DNA from: Maridesulfovibrio bastinii DSM 16055
Lineage (GTDB): Bacteria > Desulfobacterota > Desulfovibrionia > Desulfovibrionales > Desulfovibrionaceae
Length of the DNA stretch: 64,000 nucleotides
Assembly: GCF_000429985.1 (NCBI RefSeq)
Contig: NZ_AUCX01000009.1
Coordinates: 1 to 64,000, forward strand
Reading direction: 5' to 3'
Shown: piece after piece, positions 36,362 through 45,376 of the stretch
How positions within the stretch are numbered: the stretch's first letter is position 1
Layout: the number at the start of each line of letters is the position of its first letter
Notes under the pieces: model-generated
Told to the model about the DNA's origin: nothing
The model's database searches: none
The model's input: only the letters and a program-made list of their open reading frames with translations
Translations under genes and position numbers: made by a program

Positions 36362-36381
36362 GGCATTTTTTAACTTTTGAA

Positions 36382-36825
36382 CTAATCAGGTTTTTGAATA
36401 TTCCTGTCCATGGGGCAAAGTCTGGCGTCTTTAATAAGATCTGCAAGCGAATAGGAATCAAGCATTTTATACATGGCCTTGTTGGCGTCATCCCAGATTG
36501 ATCTGCGCAGGCATACTGCAGCCCGCGGACAGGTACTCATATCACCGTCACAATCAAGAATCTGCTCGTCACCATCAAGAACCTGTGCCACGGCACCAAT
36601 AGAGATATCCTCGGGAGCCATAGTCAGGATATTTCCGCCGTTAGGTCCTCTCTTGCCTTTAATAAAACCGCCCTCTTTTAGGAGCTTTAATATCTTTTCC
36701 AGATATTTTAATGAAATACCTTCCCTTCTCGCTGAATCATGGCTGGGAACAGGACCTTTTTCGCTATGCATTGCAATATCAAGCAACAGACGGGTTCCGT
36801 ATCTGCTTCTGGTAGTGAGCTTCAT
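36382..36825 (-). CDS. rrf2: Rrf2-family repressor, probable regulator of hmc
   Basis: 147 residues. The winged helix begins MKLTTRSRYGTRLLLDIA and continues GISLKYLEKILKLLKEGGFIKGKRGPNGG, the Rrf2 signature. Three cysteines (C92-x6-C99-x5-C105) follow the position of the iron-sulfur ligands in IscR and NsrR. In D. vulgaris, rrf2 lies with hmc and represses it. There is no Shine-Dalgarno sequence; instead a TATAAT -10 lies eight bases before the ATG, suggesting leaderless translation. The same 12-bp element occurs in the hmcA promoter. Confidence 0.9.
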   Translation of the reverse strand: MKLTTRSRYGTRLLLDIAMHSEKGPVPSHDSARREGISLKYLEKILKLLKEGGFIKGKRGPNGGNILTMAPEDISIGAVAQVLDGDEQILDCDGDMSTCPRAAVCLRRSIWDDANKAMYKMLDSYSLADLIKDARLCPMDRNIQKPD

Positions 36826-36830
36826 AAGTT

Positions 36831-36842
36831 TTATTATACCTG
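36831..36842 (-). promoter_or_regulatory. rrf2 promoter element shared with hmcA
   Basis: TTATTATACCTG (plus strand) is identical to 47243-47254 in the hmcA control region. On the transcribed strand it reads CAGGTATAATAA and contains a perfect TATAAT. A CAGCCA/TGGCTG dyad follows at 36864-36883. Confidence 0.6.
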
Positions 36843-36951
36843 TTTAGTTAATTAGCTGATAAACAGCCATTTATAACTGGCTGATAACAGGTTCCAAACA
36901 GTATGGAAAGTATCACTAAAGACGCTGTTTTTTTATAATAAAAGAACTATT

Positions 36952-38865
36952 TTAACCTTTAAGTGGAAGAAATACTGTGAATTTTGTCCCGGTACCCGGT
37001 TCCGATTCAACTTCTATTTCGCCACCATGATCCCTGATAGTCTGACTGGAGATAAAAAGACCTATTCCAGTGCCTCTCTTACCCTTTGAAGAAAAGAATA
37101 AGGTGAAAATTTTATCTCTGGTTTCAGGGTCCATCCCCATTCCATTGTCAAAAATAGATATTTTTAATCTGGAACCATCAACAGCGGCCTGCATACCGAT
37201 ATATTTATCTTCCTTCCCAATACAGCTTTCACAGGCATCAACGGCGTTTTCCAGAAAATTAACCAGAGCAGCGGACATGGCACTGCTGTCAATTTTAATT
37301 GTTCCCAGATTGTCCGGAATATCAAGCCGGTAATCAACTCCGGCTGATTCGGCTTTCTGGTTTATCAGCCTTGCGGTATCAATTAAAAACGGCGCAGCTT
37401 CAACCAGCTCAAGCTCAAGTTCGCGCGATTTTGCATAGTAAAGGATATCGAGCACCATCTTTCTGACTCTGCCGACCATATTTTTGAGTACGGCAGCAGC
37501 GTCATCAACACGCTCACGGTCATTTTTACGAAGTCCGGACTCCAGACGGTAAATACCGCCATCAAGAGCGGTAAGCATCCCTTTAACGCCATGCGACATG
37601 GAACCGAGCATAATCCCCAGAGATGTAAGGTGATCCTGAAGCCTGCGTATTTCGGTTATGTCAGTGGACATCTCCATAACCTGTACGATTTCACCATAAA
37701 CATCCCTGATAGGTGCCGACCAGACCAGTACATTTTTATGCTCGCCCTTTTCAGTCTTTATAACTGTTTCCAGCTGATGGGATTCGCCATCTTTAAAGGT
37801 CTGCCTTACAGGACAGTCTTTACATGGAGCATCACGGTGCTTGTAGGTTTTAAAACAGGTTTTGCCGTCAGGATTTGTAAAGTCATCCTTAAACCTGCGG
37901 TTTACTTCAGCGATACTGTAATCAGGATTCTGAACGGAAATGTAGCATGGGGCTTCATCAAAAAGCCGCTGATATTTAAGCTGAGTAGTGAAAAGTTCAT
38001 CCCTGAGACGTTTGAGCTCAGTCATATCAACTGAAATGTCTAGAACAAGATCAATGTTGCCGTCTTTGCCGGGGATTGGTGCGGTAAAAACAGTTACCGG
38101 AATTTCTTCACCGTTGCGGCCGATAAATGTTTCCCTGCTGTGCTGCCCTTTTCCGGTATTAAAAGTCTTTTGAACAGGACAGGCGTTACCGGGAGAGTTG
38201 CGGTCAGAATAAATATCAAAGCTGTTGAGCCCTACAACATTGCCAAGCCTTTCTTTAAGGAGCGTATTGGCTGAAACAATTTCAAGATAACGGTTGTGGA
38301 TGGAAACAAGGCAGGGCAGCTCATTAAAAAGACCGGAGTCAGATTCAACAGCACTGGTAGCATCGGCAAGGGCGGAACTGAAACCTTCAATAACCTGACA
38401 TGCCGCATTCTGGCGTTCAAGCTCGACTATACGTTTTGTTTTTTCATCAACAAGACGCTCAAGATTTTCAGTATATTCTTTGAGTTCCCGCTTCATCTGA
38501 ATTTTTTCAACAATGCGGGCAATGGAAAGTTCTAAAACATCATCATTTACCGGTTTGGTAATAAAATCGGCAGCATCGGCCTTAAGAGATTCGATGGCAA
38601 GATCGAGATCACCATGCCCGGTAAGCATGACAACTTCGATATCACTATATTCTGATTTAACTTTTTTAAGAAGTTCAATGCCGTCCATCACCGGCATTTT
38701 TATATCGGTAAGAATTATATCAACTCTGGTATGTTCCAGCATTTCAATGGCCTCAAGGCCATTGGCTGCGGTGACAACGTCGTATCCGAAATCTCCAAGA
38801 GTAAGCCCCAGAAAACGCCGGATGCCTTCCTCATCGTCAACCAGCATTAATTTTACGTCATCCAT
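36952..38865 (-). CDS. REC-PAS-PAS histidine kinase (cytosolic hybrid)
   Basis: 637 residues, no membrane span. The N-terminal receiver (1-120) has D54 in ILTDIKMPVMDG and K104. A coiled coil (about 125-155) and two PAS regions (about 175-285 and 295-408) follow; the second has C337-x10-C348-x2-C351. The phospho-acceptor region is unusual (LGSMSHGVKGMLTALDGG, H425) and is followed by a HATPase with DNGMGMD and GKRGTGIGLFIS. A receiver at the N-terminus means it is controlled by another kinase or relays phosphate. It lies between two single-domain receivers and rrf2. Confidence 0.88.
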   Translation of the reverse strand: MDDVKLMLVDDEEGIRRFLGLTLGDFGYDVVTAANGLEAIEMLEHTRVDIILTDIKMPVMDGIELLKKVKSEYSDIEVVMLTGHGDLDLAIESLKADAADFITKPVNDDVLELSIARIVEKIQMKRELKEYTENLERLVDEKTKRIVELERQNAACQVIEGFSSALADATSAVESDSGLFNELPCLVSIHNRYLEIVSANTLLKERLGNVVGLNSFDIYSDRNSPGNACPVQKTFNTGKGQHSRETFIGRNGEEIPVTVFTAPIPGKDGNIDLVLDISVDMTELKRLRDELFTTQLKYQRLFDEAPCYISVQNPDYSIAEVNRRFKDDFTNPDGKTCFKTYKHRDAPCKDCPVRQTFKDGESHQLETVIKTEKGEHKNVLVWSAPIRDVYGEIVQVMEMSTDITEIRRLQDHLTSLGIMLGSMSHGVKGMLTALDGGIYRLESGLRKNDRERVDDAAAVLKNMVGRVRKMVLDILYYAKSRELELELVEAAPFLIDTARLINQKAESAGVDYRLDIPDNLGTIKIDSSAMSAALVNFLENAVDACESCIGKEDKYIGMQAAVDGSRLKISIFDNGMGMDPETRDKIFTLFFSSKGKRGTGIGLFISSQTIRDHGGEIEVESEPGTGTKFTVFLPLKG

Positions 38866-38922
38866 CCCGTTCTCCGAATAAGCGAAAATCCGGCTCTGAA
38901 TTACAGCTGGCCAGGTCAGTCT

Positions 38923-39282
38923 TTATGGATCGCCTATGGTATCCTTTACAATCTTTATAACATCACTGGGATCAAAAGGTTTTTTTATGGTTGCGACTGC
39001 GCTCTGGATGGCCATGTGAATACCCGGAAGACCACTGATTATTATAACCGGCAGATCATGAAAATTTTCGTGCTCCGTCAGCCTGTGATAAAACTGCGGA
39101 CCCCATTCGTTAGGCATTTCAAGATCAAGAGTAATCAGATCGGGTTTCTCAGCTATGGCCACATCATAAGCTGCAAGACCGTCAAAAGCGCGGCAGGTAT
39201 CATATCCATGATCCTCAAATACATTGACCAGATAATCTACAATGTACGGATCATCATCAACAACCATAATTTTTTTGGGCAT
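38923..39282 (-). CDS. Stand-alone receiver protein A (Rrf1-like)
   Basis: 119 residues, a single REC domain: acidic pair DDD at 9-11, phospho-acceptor D53 in LITLDLEMP, and K101 in KKPFDPSD. No output domain, so it works by protein contact or as a phosphate relay. It is a close paralogue of the gene just upstream (both have KPDLITLDLEMP then EWGP and FY). D. vulgaris rrf1 next to hmc is also a response regulator, hence the analogy. Confidence 0.88.
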   Translation of the reverse strand: MPKKIMVVDDDPYIVDYLVNVFEDHGYDTCRAFDGLAAYDVAIAEKPDLITLDLEMPNEWGPQFYHRLTEHENFHDLPVIIISGLPGIHMAIQSAVATIKKPFDPSDVIKIVKDTIGDP

Positions 39283-39365
39283 TACTCGTCACCTTGGATA
39301 TTATTTTATAACGGCCGGTCCATAATCGGACGAACCCTACACCCTAGCAGCGTGCCCTTTCAAGT

Positions 39366-39407
39366 AAAATCGGCCGGCAGGCCCCCCCGGACCCACCGAC
39401 CGATTTT
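39366..39407 (-). terminator. Hairpin between the two receiver genes
   Basis: AAAATCGGcCGG and CCGaCCGATTTT pair with one mismatch around a C-rich loop that contains seven consecutive C. On the minus strand it ends GATTTT, so it may partially terminate or process the transcript between the receivers. Confidence 0.45.
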
Positions 39408-39422
39408 CGGTATATCAACCTG

Positions 39423-39776
39423 TTATCCGATGTTTTCCTTTACCAGCAGCAACAGCTCGTCTGCATCAAAAGGCTTGTTCAGACTGGCTACAGCTTTGGG
39501 TATTGCGTACTTGTTTGCAGTAAGCCCGCTCACAACAATAACCGGAGTTCTCTTCAGTTCATCATTTTGAGTAAGCTTGCGATAAAACCTTGGTCCCCAT
39601 TCACCCGGCATTTCAAGATCAAGGGTGATAAGGTCCGGTTTTTCATTTTCCGCAATTTCATAAGCAGCTTTACCGTCATCGGCAGTAATAGCTTCGTAAC
39701 CATTGTCGCTGAACAGATCCTTCATATAGGAACGGATTTCTTTATCATCGTCGACTATAAGAATCTTTTTGGACAT
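39423..39776 (-). CDS. Stand-alone receiver protein B (Rrf1-like)
   Basis: 117 residues, single REC domain with DDD at 9-11, D53 in LITLDLEMP and the conserved lysine in NKPFDADE. It is the tandem paralogue of receiver A. GGAGG lies upstream of the ATG. It sits 90 bp downstream of the universal stress protein gene, in the direction of the hmc operon. The two copies could receive phosphate from the two flanking kinases separately. Confidence 0.88.
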   Translation of the reverse strand: MSKKILIVDDDKEIRSYMKDLFSDNGYEAITADDGKAAYEIAENEKPDLITLDLEMPGEWGPRFYRKLTQNDELKRTPVIVVSGLTANKYAIPKAVASLNKPFDADELLLLVKENIG

Positions 39777-39866
39777 AATTTTCCTCCTGATAAAACCCGG
39801 AAATCCACCTCTGGCCTTTTCCGAAGGTGAATTACCCGAGGCCTATTTTATCATCACTCCGGCAGG

Positions 39867-40760
39867 TCAGACCTTTTCCGGCTTGCTGACACTGACTACC
39901 GGGCAGTTGGCCCGGACAATAACCTGCTCAACAGTTGAGCCGATTCTAGCCTTTTCGGGATCAAGCTCGCGGGTATGATGGGCAAGAACGACAAGGTCGA
40001 CCTGCTTTTCACGGGCGAGTTTAACAATCTCCACGTATGGAGCTCCTTCCCAGACTTCAATGTCATAGTTCTTGAAATCACCCATCAAAGGTGAATACGT
40101 ACTGCGAATACGTTCGCGTACGGCTATGAGATTCTCCTCAATCTCATTCTGGTCCAAAACCTTTCCGCTGATATCAAGAGCGTGGAAGATGGTCAGTTCG
40201 CAGTCGAGTTCGCGCGCTGTTTTCAGCGCGAAGAGAAACGCACTCAAAGACTGCTTGGAGAAGTCGGTTCCAAAAAGAATCTTCGAGAATCCACCCCAGT
40301 AGGATGCGGATTCACGATGTACGGTAAGGATGGGACAACCGGCGGCCTTGGCAACCTTCTGGAAGGTGCTGCCGGGATATCCCCTGTAATAATTTGCACT
40401 GTTGCCTGAGCTTGCACCCATAACAATCAGGTCTGCATCAATTGAACGTGCTTCACGAAGAATTTCGCGCGAAGGTACGCCTGTGGTCAGAATAATTCTT
40501 ACATTATCAAGACCTTCAAGCTGCTTTGCGTAAGTTGTTCTGATTTCCTCTTCAACCCATGAACGGTAATCTTCATCAACTTCAACTTCTTCGCCGGTGC
40601 GAACGTCGTTGACAATCTGCGAGTAGGCCTTTGTAGGCACTCCCAGAACGTGAAAGACTGTAACTTCCGAGCCGTAACGCTTTGCCATATCGAAAGCGAC
40701 TCGGGCGGCACCGAAGCTCGCGGTAGAGCCTGTTGTCGCTAAAAGGATTTTCTTAAACAT
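39867..40760 (-). CDS. Two-domain universal stress protein
   Basis: 297 residues made of two UspA domains (about 1-150 and 155-297). The first begins MFKKILLATTGSTASFGAA and has the nucleotide-binding GASSGNSANYYRGYPGSTFQ (G-2x-G-9x-G-S/T type). The second begins ILFGTDFSKQS and ends LVVLAHHTRELDPEKARIGS then VEQVIVRANCPVV. ATG at 40760 is chosen because GAGG lies six to ten bases before it. It follows hmcF by 51 bp on the same strand and may be the last gene of the hmc transcript, linking energy status to redox signalling. Confidence 0.9.
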   Translation of the reverse strand: MFKKILLATTGSTASFGAARVAFDMAKRYGSEVTVFHVLGVPTKAYSQIVNDVRTGEEVEVDEDYRSWVEEEIRTTYAKQLEGLDNVRIILTTGVPSREILREARSIDADLIVMGASSGNSANYYRGYPGSTFQKVAKAAGCPILTVHRESASYWGGFSKILFGTDFSKQSLSAFLFALKTARELDCELTIFHALDISGKVLDQNEIEENLIAVRERIRSTYSPLMGDFKNYDIEVWEGAPYVEIVKLAREKQVDLVVLAHHTRELDPEKARIGSTVEQVIVRANCPVVSVSKPEKV

Positions 40761-40811
40761 GTGACACCTCTTTTGTTGCGGACAATTAAAGCTGCACACC
40801 AGCCGGATAAA

Positions 40812-42206
40812 CTACTCTTCTTCCTTGGGCTTAAGATGTTCCGGCACTTCGAGCATGCTGATTATAAGCGGCTTAAGGAAAGACCAGCGGATTCCGATGT
40901 GGTATTCCTCCTCAAGGTCACGAATGGCATCCCAGCAGTTATGACATGGAGCTATGACAAGTTTTGCACCTGTATCAATAATCTGCTCCATTTTTTTACG
41001 CAGAGCCACGTTACGCTGTGGACGGAATTTTCCTATTCCGTTGAAGCCGCCACCACCGCCGCAGCAGTAGTTATGTTCACGGTTCGGTGACATTTCCACA
41101 AAATAACCGGGCTCAACGATATATTCGATAATTTCTCTGGTTATCATCTTGAGGCCGTGGTTACGAACATAGTTGCAGGAATCCTGAAGTGTGACAGGCT
41201 CTTTGATACGTTTTGCCGGATCAATTTTGAGCTTGCCGGTACGCAGGGCTTCTGCCAGCCATTCAACATAGTGAATGTAAGGTCTTGGCGGAAGTCCGTC
41301 TTCACGACCAACCCAGTAAGGGCCTTCGATGACAGTTGCGCGATGCGCATGACCGCATTCGGTGCCGATACATCTTTTGGGATTCAGCCTTTCAATGGCA
41401 TTATAAACATTTTGAACATTATCTTTACAGCATTCCCAGTCACCTGCGAACATGGAAAGCGAAGTCTGTTCCCAGCCCTCAGAAGGAACTGTCCAGTTTT
41501 CACCGGCAACATGGAACAAAATAGCAGCTTCTGCAATATCTTCAGGGTAATGCTTGGGTTCACGGGCGTTGCAGGTATACATGATATCCGCATCTTTTTT
41601 ATCAACCGGAATCTCAAGTCCTGGCCATTCTTCTTCGGTTTCCTCGGCCATCCACTCGCATGTTTCAACCCAGTCTTCCTGAGTTACGTCCATCTGGGCG
41701 CGATAGATGCGGTGCATACCGGAACCGATTTTAAGTTCCCACGGTACAAAACCCTGAGAATAAAGAAGTCCTCTGAGATATGAGAACATAACACCTACGT
41801 CGATTCCGTGAGGACAGTACATTCCGCAGCGGTTGCAGCAGGTGCACTGTGACCATGCAACTTCCATGGCGTGACGCATGAAAGCATTGTCCACCTTACC
41901 TTTTCTCTTGACCATTTCGCCAAGGGTGGACTGAATTTTATAGGAAGGAACCTGTGTGGGAACCTTTCCGTTAACCTGATAAAGAAAGCAGCTTTCTGCG
42001 CAAAGGCCGCAGTGGGCGCATATTTCAAGCCAGGTTTTAGTTCTTGATTTCATGGTTTTCTGGATTGATGCCCACAGCTTGTCGGTATCAACATCCAGAT
42101 GTTCCATTTCTTCATAATACTTTATGCCGCTCTTATCAGCGAGTGTCAGCTGAAGCTGCTCAACAGTATTAATAGGCTGTTTATTACAAATTTTTCCTTC
42201 AGGCAT
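40812..42206 (-). CDS. hmcF: HmcF: HdrD-like iron-sulfur subunit of the Hmc complex
   Basis: 464 residues, cytoplasmic. Two [4Fe-4S] motifs lie in the N-terminal third: [11 protein letters not shown] near 63 and [11 protein letters not shown] near 120. Two CCG-type cysteine-rich modules follow: ECCKDN with CIGTECGHA, and DSCNYVRN with CCGGGGGF and APCHNC, the pattern of heterodisulfide-reductase subunit D/B noncubane clusters. It would accept electrons that cross the membrane through HmcC/E and deliver them to cytoplasmic sulfate reduction. Last of the six hmc genes. Confidence 0.93.
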   Translation of the reverse strand: MPEGKICNKQPINTVEQLQLTLADKSGIKYYEEMEHLDVDTDKLWASIQKTMKSRTKTWLEICAHCGLCAESCFLYQVNGKVPTQVPSYKIQSTLGEMVKRKGKVDNAFMRHAMEVAWSQCTCCNRCGMYCPHGIDVGVMFSYLRGLLYSQGFVPWELKIGSGMHRIYRAQMDVTQEDWVETCEWMAEETEEEWPGLEIPVDKKDADIMYTCNAREPKHYPEDIAEAAILFHVAGENWTVPSEGWEQTSLSMFAGDWECCKDNVQNVYNAIERLNPKRCIGTECGHAHRATVIEGPYWVGREDGLPPRPYIHYVEWLAEALRTGKLKIDPAKRIKEPVTLQDSCNYVRNHGLKMITREIIEYIVEPGYFVEMSPNREHNYCCGGGGGFNGIGKFRPQRNVALRKKMEQIIDTGAKLVIAPCHNCWDAIRDLEEEYHIGIRWSFLKPLIISMLEVPEHLKPKEEE

Positions 42207-42244
42207 TTTGCTTCTCCTGTATGTGGCTTTTTAAATCTTCAGAC

Positions 42245-42922
42245 CTACCAGGCCATTGAAGATCCCTTCATGCCGCCGCGTTTGATACCGTAATCCATGC
42301 CAAGCTGAGCGCGGGACATAAAGAACAGTACGCAGTGACTGAGTTTGGTGAAGGGAAGGCTGAGCAGCCAGATTTCGCCACAAATAATGTGGGCCAGAAG
42401 CCAGAACTGGTAATCACCTACAGCATAACGGGCTATAAGACCGGTAACAAAAGGAGCTACGGCAATAACCAGAACGAGATAATCGTAAGCTGTGGTCAGA
42501 ATTCTTACTTCAGGGAATGCGATACGACGCAGAATCATGAATACTCCGCCGACAACAACAATCCAGGCCAGAGTATCTGCTAAGAATGACGGCAAAGCCG
42601 GGAGGCTTATGCCCAGAGCGTCCTGAAGCATTACATTGTGGGCTGCCAGAAACACAGGTGTCAGCAGCAGTCCGATGTGAAACAGGAAAAACATGAAAGT
42701 GAATCCGGGACGGATTCTCCAGCCGCGGGCGCCAATCGGATTGAGCCAGCAGAGAATAGATCTGATAGCCCCTTTTATTCCGTATGAAAGGTGGGCTCGG
42801 TAAGCTACACGGTCAAGCTGTTGGTCCAGACCCTTTATATAGAGAATGACGCGCACCAACAGTCCGCCGAAACTGACTATAAAAGTCAGCCAGAGCATTG
42901 GACCTGTCAGAAAATCGTACAT
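42245..42922 (-). CDS. hmcE: HmcE: membrane subunit of the Hmc complex (NarI/DsrM-like)
   Basis: 225 residues with about five hydrophobic spans (LWLTFIVSFGGLLVRVILYI; FTFMFFLFHIGLLLTPVFLA; LAWIVVVGGVFMILRRIAF). Histidines in FHIGLL and AHIICGE are candidates for heme b ligation as in NarI. It lies between hmcD and hmcF and is assigned by position, length and topology. Confidence 0.9.
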   Translation of the reverse strand: MYDFLTGPMLWLTFIVSFGGLLVRVILYIKGLDQQLDRVAYRAHLSYGIKGAIRSILCWLNPIGARGWRIRPGFTFMFFLFHIGLLLTPVFLAAHNVMLQDALGISLPALPSFLADTLAWIVVVGGVFMILRRIAFPEVRILTTAYDYLVLVIAVAPFVTGLIARYAVGDYQFWLLAHIICGEIWLLSLPFTKLSHCVLFFMSRAQLGMDYGIKRGGMKGSSMAW

Positions 42923-42954
42923 TTTTTCTCTCCTAAATTATCGACAGCCCATGG

Positions 42955-43086
42955 CTAGTCGTCTTTTTTGTTTCCACCCATGAGGAACTGCCAGAACAGG
43001 GTTACGCCAACAAGAGCGCCGCCCATCAACAAGTACATGATACCTTTGGTAAAGGTGTAATATTCTTGAAGGGTATGTATTTCCAT
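42955..43086 (-). CDS. hmcD: HmcD: small single-span membrane subunit
   Basis: A 43-residue protein, MEIHTLQEYY to GGNKKDD, with one transmembrane helix (about 15-37: GIMYLLMGGALVGVTLFWQF). GGGAGAAGAAG precedes the ATG. It sits exactly where hmcD is expected, between hmcC (21 bp upstream) and hmcE (32 bp downstream). The D. vulgaris protein is similarly tiny (about 47 residues). It is probably a structural subunit stabilising the membrane module. Confidence 0.88.
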   Translation of the reverse strand: MEIHTLQEYYTFTKGIMYLLMGGALVGVTLFWQFLMGGNKKDD

Positions 43087-43107
43087 TTTCTTCTTCTCCC
43101 TGACGGC

Positions 43108-44280
43108 CTAGTGCTCGCCTTTGTAGTCCGGATGCTCGAAGAAAATAGGCATCCTGGTAGTGATGAAACGGAAAAGAACAACACCAACTGTCACGATGAA
43201 TACGGAGATTCCGATTTCCATCATAGTGGGGAAGTATCTCTCGGAAGAAGGCAGCTGATAGTTGAAAGCAATCATGGAAACGTTGAATCTGTTGAAAACG
43301 ATTCCGATAACAGTCAGAACAGCAGCTCTCTGAATAAGCTTGATATTTTTATCGCGTACGCCAACAGCATAAAGGAAGCAGGGCAGTGCGACAAAACCGA
43401 GCATCTCAATCAGGAATACAACACCGTATCCGGATGCGAGATAGTGCCAGTTGTTACCGTAAGCCACACCCATCGTTTTGATGAAGAAGTAGCCGAAGAG
43501 AATCAGTGAACAGGCTTTACCGAATCCGAGAACAACACTGTCATGATGCTTGAGGTATTCCTCATCCATCATACGGTGAAGCTTCTTATGAGATATCGAG
43601 CTTTCGAATATAACCATCGAAAGTCCGGCAACTATACTGGAAACAAAGAAGTACAGCGGCATATACGGTGAATACCACAGAGGATGCAGCTTTGATGGAG
43701 CAATTGTATAAAGTGCTCCAAGTGAAGACTGATGGAGGGTTGAAAGGACTACACCGAGAATTGTCAGTGCCAGAGTTCCTTTAACAACAAAATTCCTCAG
43801 CTTTTTCATTCCGAGCCATTCAAAAAGAGCCGGAGTGAACTCAATAAAAAGGACTGTGAGATAAATGCAGACGCAAAGACCTACTTCAAACAGCAGCGAA
43901 GTTGTTCCGTGCTGATAGAATATAGGATAAGGCAGACGCCACGGACGACCGAGGTCATAAAGCAGAGCTACAACAACCAGAGCGTATCCGAGAAAAGCGG
44001 TTAAAAGAGCCGGGCGTACAGCAGAGTGGTATCTCTTCAGTCCGAATATATAACATGCTGCCGAAGTGGTATATCCACCGGCTGCCAGAGCAACACCGCA
44101 GAGAAGGTCGAAACCGATCCAGATTCCCCAGGGGTTGTTGTCATCAAGGTTGGTTACAGCACCGATACCTTTGTAAAATCTGATCACTGTAATGATCAGA
44201 CCGATTACAATAATGGTTCCGGCTACCAGATTAAAGGTATTGAAGACCGATTTAGGTCCGTTATTACCGGGAGTGGCCAT
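43108..44280 (-). CDS. hmcC: HmcC: NrfD/PsrC-like integral membrane subunit
   Basis: 390 residues and about ten membrane spans. NrfD-type features include the N-terminal TIIVIGLIITVIRFYKGIGA helix, the acidic DLGRPWRLPY motif after an early helix, and a C-terminal set of spans ending at VGVVLFRFITTRMPIFF. It is believed to pass electrons or protons across the membrane between HmcB and HmcE/F. Its ATG overlaps the stop of hmcB (TAATG), so translation is coupled. Confidence 0.93.
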   Translation of the reverse strand: MATPGNNGPKSVFNTFNLVAGTIIVIGLIITVIRFYKGIGAVTNLDDNNPWGIWIGFDLLCGVALAAGGYTTSAACYIFGLKRYHSAVRPALLTAFLGYALVVVALLYDLGRPWRLPYPIFYQHGTTSLLFEVGLCVCIYLTVLFIEFTPALFEWLGMKKLRNFVVKGTLALTILGVVLSTLHQSSLGALYTIAPSKLHPLWYSPYMPLYFFVSSIVAGLSMVIFESSISHKKLHRMMDEEYLKHHDSVVLGFGKACSLILFGYFFIKTMGVAYGNNWHYLASGYGVVFLIEMLGFVALPCFLYAVGVRDKNIKLIQRAAVLTVIGIVFNRFNVSMIAFNYQLPSSERYFPTMMEIGISVFIVTVGVVLFRFITTRMPIFFEHPDYKGEH

Positions 44281-45350
44281 TAGGATTCCTCCTCGCTGCT
44301 TTCTTCGCCATTTTCTTCATCCGCATCTTTAGCGGAAAGGGCTTCTTCTACAGCTTTCTTTACCTCGACTTCGATCTTGCGCTTGTTAGCTACGTCAGCC
44401 TTGCTCAAGGCTTCGGAAAGAGTCTGTTCAGCCTCGGCACTTGCTTTTGCAATAGCGTTGTCAACAGCATCCTTGCGCTCTTCATCGGCAACTTTATCCT
44501 TGCGCTTGCTTACAGCGTAAATACCGCCGAGAAGAACAGGCCAGAGACCTGCTACCATGGGAACAGCAGCCAGAGGTCCGGCTGTCAGTTCAGGTGCGGA
44601 TTTAGTTCCAAGATCTTCGCGAAGTCCTGTTTTGGAGAAAGGATCTCCTGATATATACATCCAGCTGGTTCCACCCATTTCGTGCTCACCATAGATATGG
44701 TCGAGATAACGGTCCGGGTAGCGTTCAATACGCTGGCGGGCTATCTTGATAAGTTCGTCCCTTGTTCCGAATGTGAGAGCTTCTTTAGGACATGCTTCAA
44801 CACATCCGGGAAGTTTGCCCTCGGCAAGACGCGGAGCACACATGGTGCACTTTCTTACTCTGGGAGTAAGAGGCTCGTCGTATTCGTAAGTGGGAATCTC
44901 AAAAGGACAGGCAACCATGCAGTAGCGGCAACCCACACAAACCGAAGCATCATAAACAACAGCTCCGCTGGGGCTCTTTGTAAGAGCCTTTACAAAACAT
45001 GCTGAAGCACATGCAGGTTCAAGACAGTGATTGCACTGATTTTTACGAAATACAGAGCCTTTGCCCTCAATTTCGTATTTGTTGACTACTGTAAAAGTTT
45101 TCGAGTCCGTTCTGCGTTTTGTATCCAAAACAGAAAGGTCATCAAATTTTTTCTCCGGAGCAGGAAGGTCGTTGACCTTGTTGCAGGCTGCTTCACATTT
45201 GCGGCAGCCGATACAGCGTGTTTCGTCAAAAAGAACGCCCTTGCTTCCGGGATAACCTTTAAACTCGTGCCCTGCGGCGCCGGCCTTGCCGGGAGTTGTA
45301 GCCCCGACACAGGCAGCACCAAGCATTCCGAGGAATGTTCTGCGTAACAT
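44280..45350 (-). CDS. hmcB: HmcB: periplasm-facing four-cluster ferredoxin subunit
   Basis: 356 residues. A twin-arginine-like N-terminus ([16 protein letters not shown]) suggests Tat-assisted insertion. Four [4Fe-4S] motifs follow: [40 protein letters not shown] and CTMC...GCVEACPK, the DmsB/NrfC pattern. A transmembrane helix near 265-285 ([20 protein letters not shown]) anchors it, and the last 70 residues are a charged, glutamate-rich helical tail. It links HmcA hemes to the membrane subunits. Confidence 0.93.
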   Translation of the reverse strand: MLRRTFLGMLGAACVGATTPGKAGAAGHEFKGYPGSKGVLFDETRCIGCRKCEAACNKVNDLPAPEKKFDDLSVLDTKRRTDSKTFTVVNKYEIEGKGSVFRKNQCNHCLEPACASACFVKALTKSPSGAVVYDASVCVGCRYCMVACPFEIPTYEYDEPLTPRVRKCTMCAPRLAEGKLPGCVEACPKEALTFGTRDELIKIARQRIERYPDRYLDHIYGEHEMGGTSWMYISGDPFSKTGLREDLGTKSAPELTAGPLAAVPMVAGLWPVLLGGIYAVSKRKDKVADEERKDAVDNAIAKASAEAEQTLSEALSKADVANKRKIEVEVKKAVEEALSAKDADEENGEESSEEES

Positions 45351-45376
45351 TTATTGTAACTCCTTAAGGCTATCCG

